Below are positions 24,912-33,266 of a stretch of DNA of 60,702 bases, in pieces. Within the stretch, counting starts at the first letter, position 1. Every line of letters begins with the position of its first letter. A program made the translations under genes and the position numbers. The notes beneath the pieces were generated by a model. It was not told the DNA's origin. It made no database searches and saw only the letters and a program-made list of their open reading frames with translations. This DNA is from Thermoplasmata archaeon (GTDB taxonomy: Archaea > Thermoplasmatota > Thermoplasmata > Halarchaeoplasmatales > Halarchaeoplasmataceae). The stretch spans positions 1 to 60,702 of the forward strand of contig PUNK01000038.1 of assembly GCA_003552585.1 (NCBI GenBank), in the 5' to 3' direction.

Positions 24912-27900
24912 CTATCCTCTCCCCATATCTTTTAATATTTATTAGTTGGAGAAAGATGTCTTCAAGTTCCCCTTCATCATCGTAAACGCCAAGAAGATGC
25001 ATCCACAATCCGTCTTGATCTTTGTTCTTTAAGTCAGCTTTTAGCACAGATTTTTCTTTATCTTTTCTTTTCAGCTTTTCTAATATATCATCGAATTCCC
25101 TTATCTCTTCTTCCTTCTGCATATATCCTTTAAATTCAGAATCTCGGATGTCCTTTTCATCAGCATTTAGTGTAAATATGAAAGAACGGTTGAACTCCTT
25201 TATTTTTCCGTCAGGTGTTAATAAAGCCATCCCTATGCTGCTTTCATCAAATATCACCCTGTATTTTTCTCTCATCTTTTCAAGTTCTGAAAGATTTTTT
25301 AGATGATGGGTGATATCAAAAATAGATACCAATGACATATCTGTGTCGGGGATAAGAGTTATCTTTAGATGTACATCTCTAGCATCTCCATATCTATTTA
25401 TCAGTTTGAAAGAATAAGAATCAGGAACGGATTCAGGGTCCTCTTTTCTTTTGCGGTGATAGTCTAAAATTCTATCAAGATCGTCCTTTCTGATGAAGTC
25501 GATCCATTTTTTACCTTTTAGTTCCTTCTGGTCGAAACCGATGAGTTTTGCCACCTCCTTGTTAGCCATAAATATCTTGTCCCCATCGATCACAGCCATG
25601 GCGGTTCCAGTGTTTTCAAAAATGGTCCTATATCTGGTTTCCTTCTCTTCCAATTCCTTCTCGAACCTCAACCTTTCTAGTGCACTAGTGAGATGTGATA
25701 TCAAACACTCAGCCAATTCAAGATCCGTTTCGTCGAAATACCCCTCGTCGTATGATACCGCTTGATAAACACCTATATCGCCGATAGGAACACTTATGAC
25801 TGACCTATATTTATATCTCTCTTCTAATTTATCGGGTTCATGCTGAACATCGTCGATGAGAAATGATCTCTTCTCTCTGTACGTTCTTCCTATAATACCT
25901 TCTTCGACAGGGATCTTTTTTCCTTTCCCTGCCGTTCCGATGACTTCCTCTAAAACAAAGTTTTCGTCATGTACGATGCCTACAGCGGATATATTGAATC
26001 CAAAGATATCTTTAGCTGCTTTTATTGTCACCTTGTACATATCCTCTTCGTTTTCGCATTGCAGGAGTTCTGGTACGACATCATGAAGTTTTTTTATCTT
26101 CGACTTGGTCTTCTTTATTTCCTTTTCATATTTAACCTGATCTTCTATATCTCTAGCTATGATCATAATCCTATCGTCTCTTCCCTCCATCTCCTGTCCT
26201 ATAGCTTGGAAATGATGATATTTTCCTTCCTTATCTTTCATCCTGAATTTAACGTTTTCATATTTCTCTCCTTTTTTCATCTTCCTCAACGTTTTGGAGA
26301 CCTTTTCTTGATCATCTTCGTCTATAAAATCGAATATAATCTTACCCTGGATATCTTCGGGTTCGTAATCATGAAATCTCTCAAACGCCTTGTTGGCGTA
26401 GTGAATCATCCCCTGATAATCCATTATAGCGATCAGGTCCAAGGAACTCTCACTAATCATCCTATATCTGTTTTCACTTTCTTCAAGTTGTGATCTATTT
26501 TTCAGTCTTTGAAGGGATTCGGAAAAGTGGGAAGCTAGTATCTCTATGAATTCAACGTCAGTTTGTTCAAAGTAATACTTTTGGTCTGATAATATCTGTA
26601 TCACTCCAATATCGCCCACAGGAACACTTATAACCGAAAGAAACTCAGGACTAGTGGGTTTTGCATCTTTATCTTTGGTTATATCATTCACGAGGTAAGA
26701 CCGTTTATTTTGGTATGTTTTACCGCGTATACCTTCATCTGAAGATAATATCGTTCCTTTTTTAAGGCCTCTATGGGTTGATCCTAGAGCAGTAAGACCA
26801 TCTCCTTCAGCCAAAAAAGCACTGCACCAGTTGAAACCTAAGATCTGTTCTGCGGCGTCAAATATAAGTTCTACTAATTCTTCCCTATCCTCGCAACGTT
26901 CCATCCGGGATGTTGCATGGTGTAGTTCTTTTACCTTTTTCTTTTCACTACTTATTTTTTCTGTGAATTCAATTCTACCGATAGCTTCTCTGATGTGAGA
27001 TACAAGGATCTCTGCCATCCTGAGGTCTTCATGATCGTAGTACTGTTCTTCATATGATATCGTTAAGAATACGGCTTCATCGCCAATGGGAACAGATAGT
27101 GCTGAACGGTAATCTTCTTTGACCGGTTCAGCATTTTCATTTTTAGTTATGTCGTCTATCAAAAATGACATCTTTTCCTCGTAACTCCTACCGGCGATAC
27201 CCTCTATCGGAAGCCTAGTTCCGACCGTTAAAGGTCCTCCTTTGGTCGCTTTAACAACGAACTGGTCATCCTCTACAGTATGGATCGTGCAGACGTTGAA
27301 ATCGAGTATATTGTTAGCAGCTTCTAGAGCTACTTTGTACACCTGATCTTTTGTTTCACAGCTTTCCATGGCATGAACAACCTCATGGAGTTTTTCGATC
27401 TTTATTTTGTTTTCATGTAACTTGATCTCCGACTTCTTTTGAGCAGTAATATCTTCCATACTTCCCTCTATGTACAATATATTTCCTTCATCATCTTTCG
27501 TAGAGTAAGCATAGTCTCTAACCCATATGGTTTCACCGATTATATTCTCCAGCTGCAGTTCAAATCCTTTTACTTCACCCTGCTGTTCAAGTAGTTTTAT
27601 TTCTTTAGACCTTTGTTTGGGATCAGCATAGAAGTCCGTTGCATCGTGCTCAAAAAATTCTTCTTTATCCTTCAGTCCGAATAGGTCCAGCATAGCCTGA
27701 TTGGCAGCCAAAAGCTCCCCCTCGACGGAGACAGAATACATAGGTATAGGCACTCTTTCGAACAACCGCACATATAGGTTTTCTAGTTCCTTTCTTTTAT
27801 CCCTCTTTTTTATGTCTTCAATTGCCGAGTGCACCGAACCGGATAATCGGACGAAGTGTTTAGGCGATTTGATCACGTAATCGTGAAGACCTGATTTGAT

Positions 27901-28191
27901 AGCTCTCATCGCAATCTCCTCGCTTCCAGTCCCAGTGAACATGATGACTGGGCAGTCAGGTTTCCTATTTTTCACCTCTCTGAGCACTTTTAAGCCGTCG
28001 GTCCATCTTATCCTGTAATCGGTGATCACTAGATCATAATCTCTACGTTCTAGTGCAGAATTAAAATCATTTTTATCTATTATTTCCTCTATCTCTAGAT
28101 TTTTAAAATTCCTTTTTAATTCACGTATGGCAAGAGAACGGTCATCGGGATTATCATCTATTATAAGAACTTTATAATTATCTTCCATCAT
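24901..28191 (-). CDS. Response-regulator/PAS/GAF multidomain sensor without kinase domain
   Basis: 1096 residues, no membrane segment. An N-terminal receiver domain has all key residues: D12-D13, phospho-acceptor D58 (VITDYRI), T86 (MFTGTG) and K108 (VIKSP). Then PAS (about 136-255), GAF (262-410), GAF (410-560), PAS (570-690), GAF (700-850), PAS (855-975) and PAS (980-1090). The three GAF domains share an I-G-D core (SVPIGDEAV, SVPVGDIGV, SVPIGDIGV). There is no histidine kinase, HATPase, HTH or GGDEF module, so it must act on a partner protein. The overlapping AAA ATPase gene is the obvious candidate. ATG 28191 or 28188 may be used; GGAG lies just upstream. Confidence 0.85.
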   Translation of the reverse strand: MMEDNYKVLIIDDNPDDRSLAIRELKRNFKNLEIEEIIDKNDFNSALERRDYDLVITDYRIRWTDGLKVLREVKNRKPDCPVIMFTGTGSEEIAMRAIKSGLHDYVIKSPKHFVRLSGSVHSAIEDIKKRDKRKELENLYVRLFERVPIPMYSVSVEGELLAANQAMLDLFGLKDKEEFFEHDATDFYADPKQRSKEIKLLEQQGEVKGFELQLENIIGETIWVRDYAYSTKDDEGNILYIEGSMEDITAQKKSEIKLHENKIKIEKLHEVVHAMESCETKDQVYKVALEAANNILDFNVCTIHTVEDDQFVVKATKGGPLTVGTRLPIEGIAGRSYEEKMSFLIDDITKNENAEPVKEDYRSALSVPIGDEAVFLTISYEEQYYDHEDLRMAEILVSHIREAIGRIEFTEKISSEKKKVKELHHATSRMERCEDREELVELIFDAAEQILGFNWCSAFLAEGDGLTALGSTHRGLKKGTILSSDEGIRGKTYQNKRSYLVNDITKDKDAKPTSPEFLSVISVPVGDIGVIQILSDQKYYFEQTDVEFIEILASHFSESLQRLKNRSQLEESENRYRMISESSLDLIAIMDYQGMIHYANKAFERFHDYEPEDIQGKIIFDFIDEDDQEKVSKTLRKMKKGEKYENVKFRMKDKEGKYHHFQAIGQEMEGRDDRIMIIARDIEDQVKYEKEIKKTKSKIKKLHDVVPELLQCENEEDMYKVTIKAAKDIFGFNISAVGIVHDENFVLEEVIGTAGKGKKIPVEEGIIGRTYREKRSFLIDDVQHEPDKLEERYKYRSVISVPIGDIGVYQAVSYDEGYFDETDLELAECLISHLTSALERLRFEKELEEKETRYRTIFENTGTAMAVIDGDKIFMANKEVAKLIGFDQKELKGKKWIDFIRKDDLDRILDYHRKRKEDPESVPDSYSFKLINRYGDARDVHLKITLIPDTDMSLVSIFDITHHLKNLSELEKMREKYRVIFDESSIGMALLTPDGKIKEFNRSFIFTLNADEKDIRDSEFKGYMQKEEEIREFDDILEKLKRKDKEKSVLKADLKNKDQDGLWMHLLGVYDDEGELEDIFLQLINIKRYGERIDGK

Positions 28192-28416
28192 ATCTCTCCT
28201 TTGACTTGGTCAACAACCATGCTATTCGGCCTATCTTTAGAGTAGTATATATTATTACTCATATACTTAACAACTATAGACCGAGAGACATACATCTCAT
28301 ACGAATATTTTTTCACTCATTCACCTCTACTGTGATAATAACCGTTCGCAATCTATTTTAATCTTGTGTAAATTTTCCGAAGGTTTCTTATCCTTCATAC
28401 GTTTTGAACACTTTTG

Positions 28417-29298
28417 ATGGAATTCGAGAAGAAGGACTTGGATAGGCAAAATCTAGCCAAACTTTCTATCCCTGTAGCGATGATATCAGTGTCCTTTGCA
28501 GCTATCTTTGTACGGCTTTCTGTATCAGGTCCATTATCTATAGCGATGTATAGGATGCTTTTTGCAACGATGCTGTTGGCCCCTGTATTCATTACCCGTA
28601 GAGATGAGATCTTATCTTTGGATCGAAAACAAAGTATGATATTGATCTCTACGGGATTTTTTTTGGCGCTCCATTTTGCAGCCTGGATAACTTCATTGAG
28701 TTATACATCTGTTGTCTCCTCTGTGGTGTTGGTTTCTTCTCATCCTTTGATAGTGACTTGGATTTCATCTAAATATCTGGGTGAGAAATCGAGCCGAGAG
28801 GCATACTATGCAATATTTTTGGCATTGGGCGGTATAATTATAATGGCTTTTTCAAATTATCAGGCTCAAGGTTGGTCTATATTGGGAGATATTTTGGCAA
28901 TAATAGGGATGCTAGCCTTTGCCGGCTATATAATTCGTGGTCGCCAGATGCGTAAGAATATATCGACCGTGGTTTATTCAACAGTGGTTTATGGAACCGC
29001 ATCTATTTTTCTATTTTTGATAATGCTTCCGTTCACATCTCCTTTTACTGTTTATCCTAGAAGAGAATATTTGTTGTTCTTTCTACTTGCACTGATCCCT
29101 ACTATATTTGGCCATACGTTATATAACTGGGCATTGAAATTCGTGAGAGCTAGAAATGTCTCAACCAGCCTTTTAGCTGAACCGGTGGGTGCTTCTTTAC
29201 TGGCACTGGTGATCTTATACGAAGTTCCCCCTCTCTTGACTGTACTGGGTGCATCTGTAACATTGGCAGGTGTTTATTGGTGTTCCAAGAGTAAGTAA
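28417..29298 (+). CDS. EamA/DMT-superfamily transporter
   Basis: 293 residues with about ten hydrophobic helices in two related halves (VAMISVSFAAIFVRLS ... TSVVSSVVLVSSHPLIV; ILGDILAIIGMLAFAGYII ... VSTSLLAEPVGASLLALVI). This is the drug/metabolite exporter fold of the inner membrane. The second-half motif around LAEPVGA matches the conserved EamA end. The substrate cannot be predicted. I take ATG 28417, one codon after a TTG. The stop codon overlaps the T run that ends the convergent SRP RNA gene. Confidence 0.88.
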   Translation: MEFEKKDLDRQNLAKLSIPVAMISVSFAAIFVRLSVSGPLSIAMYRMLFATMLLAPVFITRRDEILSLDRKQSMILISTGFFLALHFAAWITSLSYTSVVSSVVLVSSHPLIVTWISSKYLGEKSSREAYYAIFLALGGIIIMAFSNYQAQGWSILGDILAIIGMLAFAGYIIRGRQMRKNISTVVYSTVVYGTASIFLFLIMLPFTSPFTVYPRREYLLFFLLALIPTIFGHTLYNWALKFVRARNVSTSLLAEPVGASLLALVILYEVPPLLTVLGASVTLAGVYWCSKSK

Positions 29299-29302
29299 AA
29301 AA
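29297..29302 (-). terminator. T6 terminator of SRP RNA
   Basis: Six As on the plus strand, i.e. TTTTTT on the SRP RNA strand, directly after the closing stem of the RNA. The run overlaps the stop codon of the convergent EamA gene. Confidence 0.6.
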
Positions 29303-29613
29303 GCCGGGTCACCGAGGTGGGCGCTCATCACGCCCATGAGGACCCCAAGACCTTTCTCGACCCCGCTATCCTCTGAGCATCGGTAGTCTGCGGTAGGACT
29401 GCTCCCTTCCGGGCCTGGCCCATTATCTACAGCAAAGCTAAGGAGGACCAACCTTCCGGTTGACCTCCTTAACACCTCCGATCCCAAAGGACGAGATCTC
29501 ATAGTCAGGACTTGGCTCATGAACGGGATGATTACGCCGCCCTCGGCGGTCACCCCCGCATATCGACGATTTCGGTGTATAAGGACACGCCTAACGCCCC
29601 GGTTAGACCCGGC
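29303..29613 (-). ncRNA. ffs: Archaeal 7S signal recognition particle RNA
   Basis: The minus strand carries the SRP54-binding helix 8: CCAGGCCCGGAAGGGAGCAG within 29398-29420, with the GGAA tetraloop and the conserved A-G-C-A asymmetric loop. The ends close on each other: GCCGGGTC at the 5' side (29606-29613) is perfectly complementary to GACCCGGC at the 3' side (29303-29310), the terminal helix typical of archaeal 7S RNA. Length about 311 bases fits the archaeal range. A TATA box lies 25 bases upstream and a T6 run follows. The RNA scaffolds SRP19 and SRP54 for co-translational targeting to SecY. Frames read across it (29215-29634, 29512-29748) are not genes. Confidence 0.92.
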
Positions 29614-29634
29614 AGAACACCTTATCTTGTCCAT

Positions 29635-29643
29635 GTATATAAG
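29635..29643 (-). promoter_or_regulatory. TATA box of SRP RNA
   Basis: CTTATATAC on the minus strand, centred about 25 bases before the predicted 5' end of the SRP RNA near 29613-29615. The spacing is what TBP/TFB-dependent initiation would give. Confidence 0.65.
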
Positions 29644-29679
29644 TCTTTTATCCCTCTCTCGGTGGGGATGTTGATTGAT

Positions 29680-30294
29680 TTAGTGCTTCACTGCCATTAC
29701 ATAATTGTTGTCGCCACTCCTGAAGCATTCAACAACTTTCAACCCTGATTTTTCAACATCATCTTTTAGTTCTTCAAGGGTGTAGAGATGATAATAACGG
29801 TTGAAAACCTTACCATCTTCTCGAGTCCAGGGAACCAATAGATCTCTCTCTTCTTTGGGTATATCCCATCGGTCTGCCTCTCTTGCCCATCCGGAGACCA
29901 AAATTGTTCCATTTTTCTTCAAAACATTTTTTGCCTGTCTTAAGCTTTCTACACGACCCTTCGAAAGATGATGGATAGTCGCGATGTATAGTACATGATC
30001 GAATGTATCGGGTGCGAATGGAAGTTTTTTTACATTTGCCCTTACAAACTTGCCACCTTCACATTTCTCCCTTGCTATTTTTAGCAGTTCCAATGAAGCA
30101 TCTAATCCTATGACATCCAATCCTTGTTTCTCGGCCACCAGGGTATGTCTGCCATTTCCACAACCTATATCTAGGATAGTTCCTCTGCAGCCAAGGATGA
30201 ACTCTGTTACCTCTTTCCAGGGGTGTTTCCTAGTTCGATCGAAGTGTTCGGCGATAGAATCAAAAGTATTCGATGCTCTAGAGACGTCTTCCAT
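29680..30294 (-). CDS. Class I SAM methyltransferase, Trm9/ALKBH8-like
   Basis: 204 residues. Motif I is LDIGCGNGRH (41-50), motif II VIGLDAS, and ANVKKLPFAPDTFDHVLYIATIHHL supplies motifs III-IV. The N-terminal ASNTFDSIAEHFDRTRKHPW and the internal Trp/Arg-rich region (GWAREADRWDIP) match the Trm9 branch, which methylates carboxymethyl-uridine at tRNA wobble positions. A general small-molecule methyltransferase is the alternative. It reads in the same direction as, and upstream of, the SRP RNA, and diverges from the DUF92 gene. Confidence 0.85.
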   Translation of the reverse strand: MEDVSRASNTFDSIAEHFDRTRKHPWKEVTEFILGCRGTILDIGCGNGRHTLVAEKQGLDVIGLDASLELLKIAREKCEGGKFVRANVKKLPFAPDTFDHVLYIATIHHLSKGRVESLRQAKNVLKKNGTILVSGWAREADRWDIPKEERDLLVPWTREDGKVFNRYYHLYTLEELKDDVEKSGLKVVECFRSGDNNYVMAVKH

Positions 30295-30317
30295 ATACGA
30301 TACTTAAGTAGGGGATA

Positions 30318-30328
30318 AAATTTATATT
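30318..30328 (+). promoter_or_regulatory. Probable TATA box of the DUF92-apgM operon
   Basis: AAATTTATATT centred about 28 bases before ATG 30352, which would make the DUF92 message leaderless. Confidence 0.5.
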
Positions 30329-30351
30329 CTCCGCTTCGACTTCGATATAGA

Positions 30352-31113
30352 ATGTATCTTCTTGAACTGGCTTTGATAGTTGTAATTTGTTCCGTGCTGT
30401 CGTCTGTAGCCTATGTGTTCGGTCTTCTCAACTTAAGCGGCTCTGCTATGGCATTCATAGTCGGTTTTATACTTGGGATACAGGGGGGGATAATTTGGAT
30501 ACTCCTTCTACTGATTTTTTTAGCAAGTTCTTTTATCGCGACCAAATATAAATTCGATTACAAAGAAGAAAAAGGTTTCCAAGAAGGTAAAAAAGGTGAA
30601 AGAGGCGCCATCAATGTTCTAGCAAACGGTTTAGTACCGATCGTCATAGCACTCCTCCATGCCCCTCAGAACTCCTACGGTTTACTAAATATAGGTTTCC
30701 TATCTAGATCATTAGTGATACTACTTTTTGTGACCGCAGTAGCTAGTGCCGCTTCAGACACCTTGGCATCGGAGATGGGAGTTCTTTCAGATGATACCTA
30801 TTTGATCACGAATTTTAAAAGGGTGGAACCGGGAACAAACGGAGGTATTTCACTATATGGTGAAATTTGGGCATTCGGCGCCTCTTTATACACCTTTCTG
30901 GTAGCATATGGCATATTTTATTTACTAGAAAGTATCCCATTCCCCACAGGATGGATGTTCATAGGTATATCGATGGGCTTTATAAGTTGTCAATTCGACA
31001 GTCTTCTTGGAGCCACCCTTGAAAGGAGAAAAATTATAGGTAAATCTATGGTGAATGTACTTTCCATATCTTCTGCTGTTATGATCACAGGGGTGATAAT
31101 ATGGCTAATATGA
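30352..31113 (+). CDS. DUF92/VTE6-like integral membrane protein (possible polyprenyl-phosphate kinase)
   Basis: 253 residues with about six membrane helices. Signatures: GLLNLSGSAMAFIVGFILG, FKYDY-like KYKFDYKEEKGFQEGKKGERGAINVLANG, and ASAASDTLASEMGVLS with the conserved S-D-T-x-A-S-E. The family includes plant VTE6, which phosphorylates phytyl phosphate. In archaea a role with isoprenyl phosphates for lipids is plausible (inference). The gene overlaps apgM by 13 bases. Confidence 0.85.
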   Translation: MYLLELALIVVICSVLSSVAYVFGLLNLSGSAMAFIVGFILGIQGGIIWILLLLIFLASSFIATKYKFDYKEEKGFQEGKKGERGAINVLANGLVPIVIALLHAPQNSYGLLNIGFLSRSLVILLFVTAVASAASDTLASEMGVLSDDTYLITNFKRVEPGTNGGISLYGEIWAFGASLYTFLVAYGIFYLLESIPFPTGWMFIGISMGFISCQFDSLLGATLERRKIIGKSMVNVLSISSAVMITGVIIWLI

Positions 31114-32318
31114 TGATATTGATTTTTGACGGGATAAGCGACAGGCCAGTAAAGGATCTTGATTATAAAACTCCTTTGGAAGTAGCAGAAACACCGAATC
31201 TTGATTCTGCGGCTGAGAGAGGAATAAATGGCATAATGGATACCATAAAACCAGGTGTGATACCCGGGAGTGATACGGGACATCTCGCGATATTGGGATA
31301 CGATCCTTATGAAGTATATACGGGTAGAGGACCTTTTGAGGCTGCAGGATTGGATATGGATATGGAACCAGGACACGTCGCATTCAGGTGTAACTTTTCT
31401 ACATTAGAGGATGATATCGTAGTAGATAGAAGGGCAGGGAGGATAAAAGAGGGAACGGATAGGCTCGCTAAAGTATTGAACGAAATCGAGCTTGGTGTGG
31501 ATTTTCTTTTCAAAGAAGGTGTTGAACACAGGGGAGTACTGATCATAAAAGATAGTGATCTAGGGGCCAAGGTGAGTGATGTTGACCCTCATATGGAAAA
31601 TGCATCTTTACACACTTCTTCTCCGATCATTAAAGGTGCGGAGAACGAGAGAACTTCACAACTGATAAACAAATTTACCGAGATGAGTATAGACGTACTC
31701 AGCAAACATCCAGTCAACCTAGAGAGAGAGGAAAAAGGATTACCTCCTGCGAATGTTGTGCTTTCGCGAGGAGCAGGTGTAGTACCTGTGATGGATAGTC
31801 TTATGGAACGGGCTAATATTCATGGTGCGGCGATCGCGGGTATACCTTTAGTAAGAGGTGTATGCAAGATGGCTGGGATGGATATAATATCTGTCGAGGG
31901 AGCTACGGGTGGTTTGGATACGGACATAGAGGCGATAATCGATTCATCCGTTAGTGAGGTTCAAAAACATGACCTCCTCATTGTCAACATAAAAGGCCCT
32001 GACCTGCTCGGTCACGACGGTGATGCAGAAGCCAAGGTTGACTTTATAGAGAAGATAGATTCTAAACTGGGTGTGTTAGAAAAGTTAGAAGATGTGTGTA
32101 TAGCATACACCAGCGACCATTCTACACCTGTAACTGTTAATAATCACAGCGGTGATCCAGTACCTATAACAATAACGGGAGAAGGTGTGAGGAAGGATAG
32201 AGTAAGTTCTTTTGATGAACGCTCATGCGGTCAAGGAGGATTGGCCCGGATAAGAGGAACAGACGTGCTGAACATCATGTTGGACTTGGTCAATAAGGCG
32301 GAAAAGTTCGGTGCCTGA
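31101..32318 (+). CDS. apgM: 2,3-bisphosphoglycerate-independent phosphoglycerate mutase, archaeal type
   Basis: 405 residues, alkaline-phosphatase superfamily. Interconverts 3- and 2-phosphoglycerate. ILIFDGISDRP gives metal ligand D10. GVIPGSDTGHLAILGYDP contains the phosphoserine S57, and GRGPFEAAG follows. The metal-site motifs LLIVNIKGPDLLGHDGD and YTSDHSTP sit in the C-terminal half. The start is ATG 31101, with GGGGTGAT in the end of the DUF92 gene, so translation is coupled. Standard enzyme of archaeal glycolysis/gluconeogenesis. Confidence 0.95.
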   Translation: MANMMILIFDGISDRPVKDLDYKTPLEVAETPNLDSAAERGINGIMDTIKPGVIPGSDTGHLAILGYDPYEVYTGRGPFEAAGLDMDMEPGHVAFRCNFSTLEDDIVVDRRAGRIKEGTDRLAKVLNEIELGVDFLFKEGVEHRGVLIIKDSDLGAKVSDVDPHMENASLHTSSPIIKGAENERTSQLINKFTEMSIDVLSKHPVNLEREEKGLPPANVVLSRGAGVVPVMDSLMERANIHGAAIAGIPLVRGVCKMAGMDIISVEGATGGLDTDIEAIIDSSVSEVQKHDLLIVNIKGPDLLGHDGDAEAKVDFIEKIDSKLGVLEKLEDVCIAYTSDHSTPVTVNNHSGDPVPITITGEGVRKDRVSSFDERSCGQGGLARIRGTDVLNIMLDLVNKAEKFGA

Positions 32319-32321
32319 ATT

Positions 32322-32804
32322 TTACCTCTTGTAGCCGATATCTCTGAGAAATTTTCTCCTCCATTCTTTATCCTTTTCCTTTTCTATCCCTACTGTAGGA
32401 CTTCCATCTATAACTCCGAGTATGCCTCTACCTGATTCGTTCTCTGCCACTATCACCTCTAAAGGATTTGCAGTGGCGCAGTATATTCGGCATATCTCCT
32501 GCACATCTTTTAAGCGGGGGAGCACGTTTATAGGAAATGTACCATCCAGGATGATGATGAAGAAATGTCCGGCATTTATTTTTTTGGCATTTTCAACGGC
32601 TAACTCTTTGCATCTATCGTCGGTGCCGTCAAATCTTAACAACCTTTCTCCTGAAGCCTCACAAAAGGCCACTCCAAACTTGATATCAGGTACCGTCGTA
32701 ACAAGCGTTTCATAGATATCCTCTACAGTTTTTATAAAATGACTCTGGCCTAATATGACGTTCATCTCTTCATCCTTTTTCACTTCTATACTTTTCAAGT
32801 CCAT
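32322..32804 (-). CDS. Adenosine-specific kinase family protein (PF04008)
   Basis: 160 residues. Matches the small archaeal/bacterial family called adenosine-specific kinase from structures with bound nucleotide. Conserved stretches: NVILGQSHFIKTVEDIYE, GVAFCEASGERLLRFDG, NAGHFFIIILDGTFPINVLPRLKDV, IYCATANPLEVIVAE and GVIDG. The start is ATG 32804, since an AGGTGG element lies 5 bases upstream. The longer frame to 32825 would include that element. It is convergent with apgM (3-base gap). The reaction in vivo is not well established. Confidence 0.85.
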   Translation of the reverse strand: MDLKSIEVKKDEEMNVILGQSHFIKTVEDIYETLVTTVPDIKFGVAFCEASGERLLRFDGTDDRCKELAVENAKKINAGHFFIIILDGTFPINVLPRLKDVQEICRIYCATANPLEVIVAENESGRGILGVIDGSPTVGIEKEKDKEWRRKFLRDIGYKR

Positions 32805-32867
32805 GAAACCACCTTCTTGTATCACAAATAGCGAAACGGATTAAAAACCTTTACTGAACGAGTCACC

Positions 32868-33266
32868 CTAAAACTGATGTTTTTGATAGATTTTTAAGAT
32901 GATAATGAATGATATACAACCGATACCGTTGATGAGTATGTCTATGATAGAGAATGATCTACCAGGAACAAATAACTGAAAAAATTCGTTAAATATTCCG
33001 TAAAGGAAAGCGATCATAACCGCACCCATATCTGTGGAAAATTTTATCCCATCAGGATGGCAAACTATCGTAAAGTAAACGAGCGAAGTTAAAAGAAAAT
33101 ACATCACGAAGTGTGATATATAAGAAAAGTACGGGATCGTTCTTTGACCTGTTTTAGCACCTGCTGGAGATGGACTAGCTGAGAGATAAAATATAACGAT
33201 AGCATATATCAGAGTACTGGTGAGAAGAAGGTAAAAGATCACCTTTCCCTGTTCAGTCTTCTCCAT
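32868..33266 (-). CDS. VanZ-like membrane protein
   Basis: 132 residues starting at ATG 33266 inside the end of the upstream zinc-ribbon gene (14-base overlap). Four hydrophobic helices. The VanZ core is present: SHFVMYFLLTSLVYF and FLYGIFNEFFQLFVPGRSFSIIDILINGIGC, with E-x3-Q-x-F-x3-R and D-x3-N-x-x-G. VanZ-type proteins are small membrane proteins of unclear biochemistry linked to envelope properties. The frame is open further upstream, but that part lies over the other gene and has no hydrophobic or family signal. Confidence 0.82.
   Translation of the reverse strand: MEKTEQGKVIFYLLLTSTLIYAIVIFYLSASPSPAGAKTGQRTIPYFSYISHFVMYFLLTSLVYFTIVCHPDGIKFSTDMGAVMIAFLYGIFNEFFQLFVPGRSFSIIDILINGIGCISFIIILKIYQKHQF

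Noticed and set aside
25969-26493. 174-codon frame antisense to the REC-PAS-GAF gene
   Set aside because: Hydrophobic-looking only because it is the complement of Glu/Lys-rich codons; the real gene is on the minus strand.
28201-28213. TTGAC-TTG-GTCAA inverted repeat upstream of the REC-PAS-GAF gene
   Set aside because: Only 5-bp arms and a single copy; such repeats are expected by chance at this scale.
29215-29748. Open frames on both strands over the SRP RNA (139 and 78 codons)
   Set aside because: The region is explained by the SRP RNA with helix 8, closing stem, TATA and T run; the frames show no protein motif or ribosome site.
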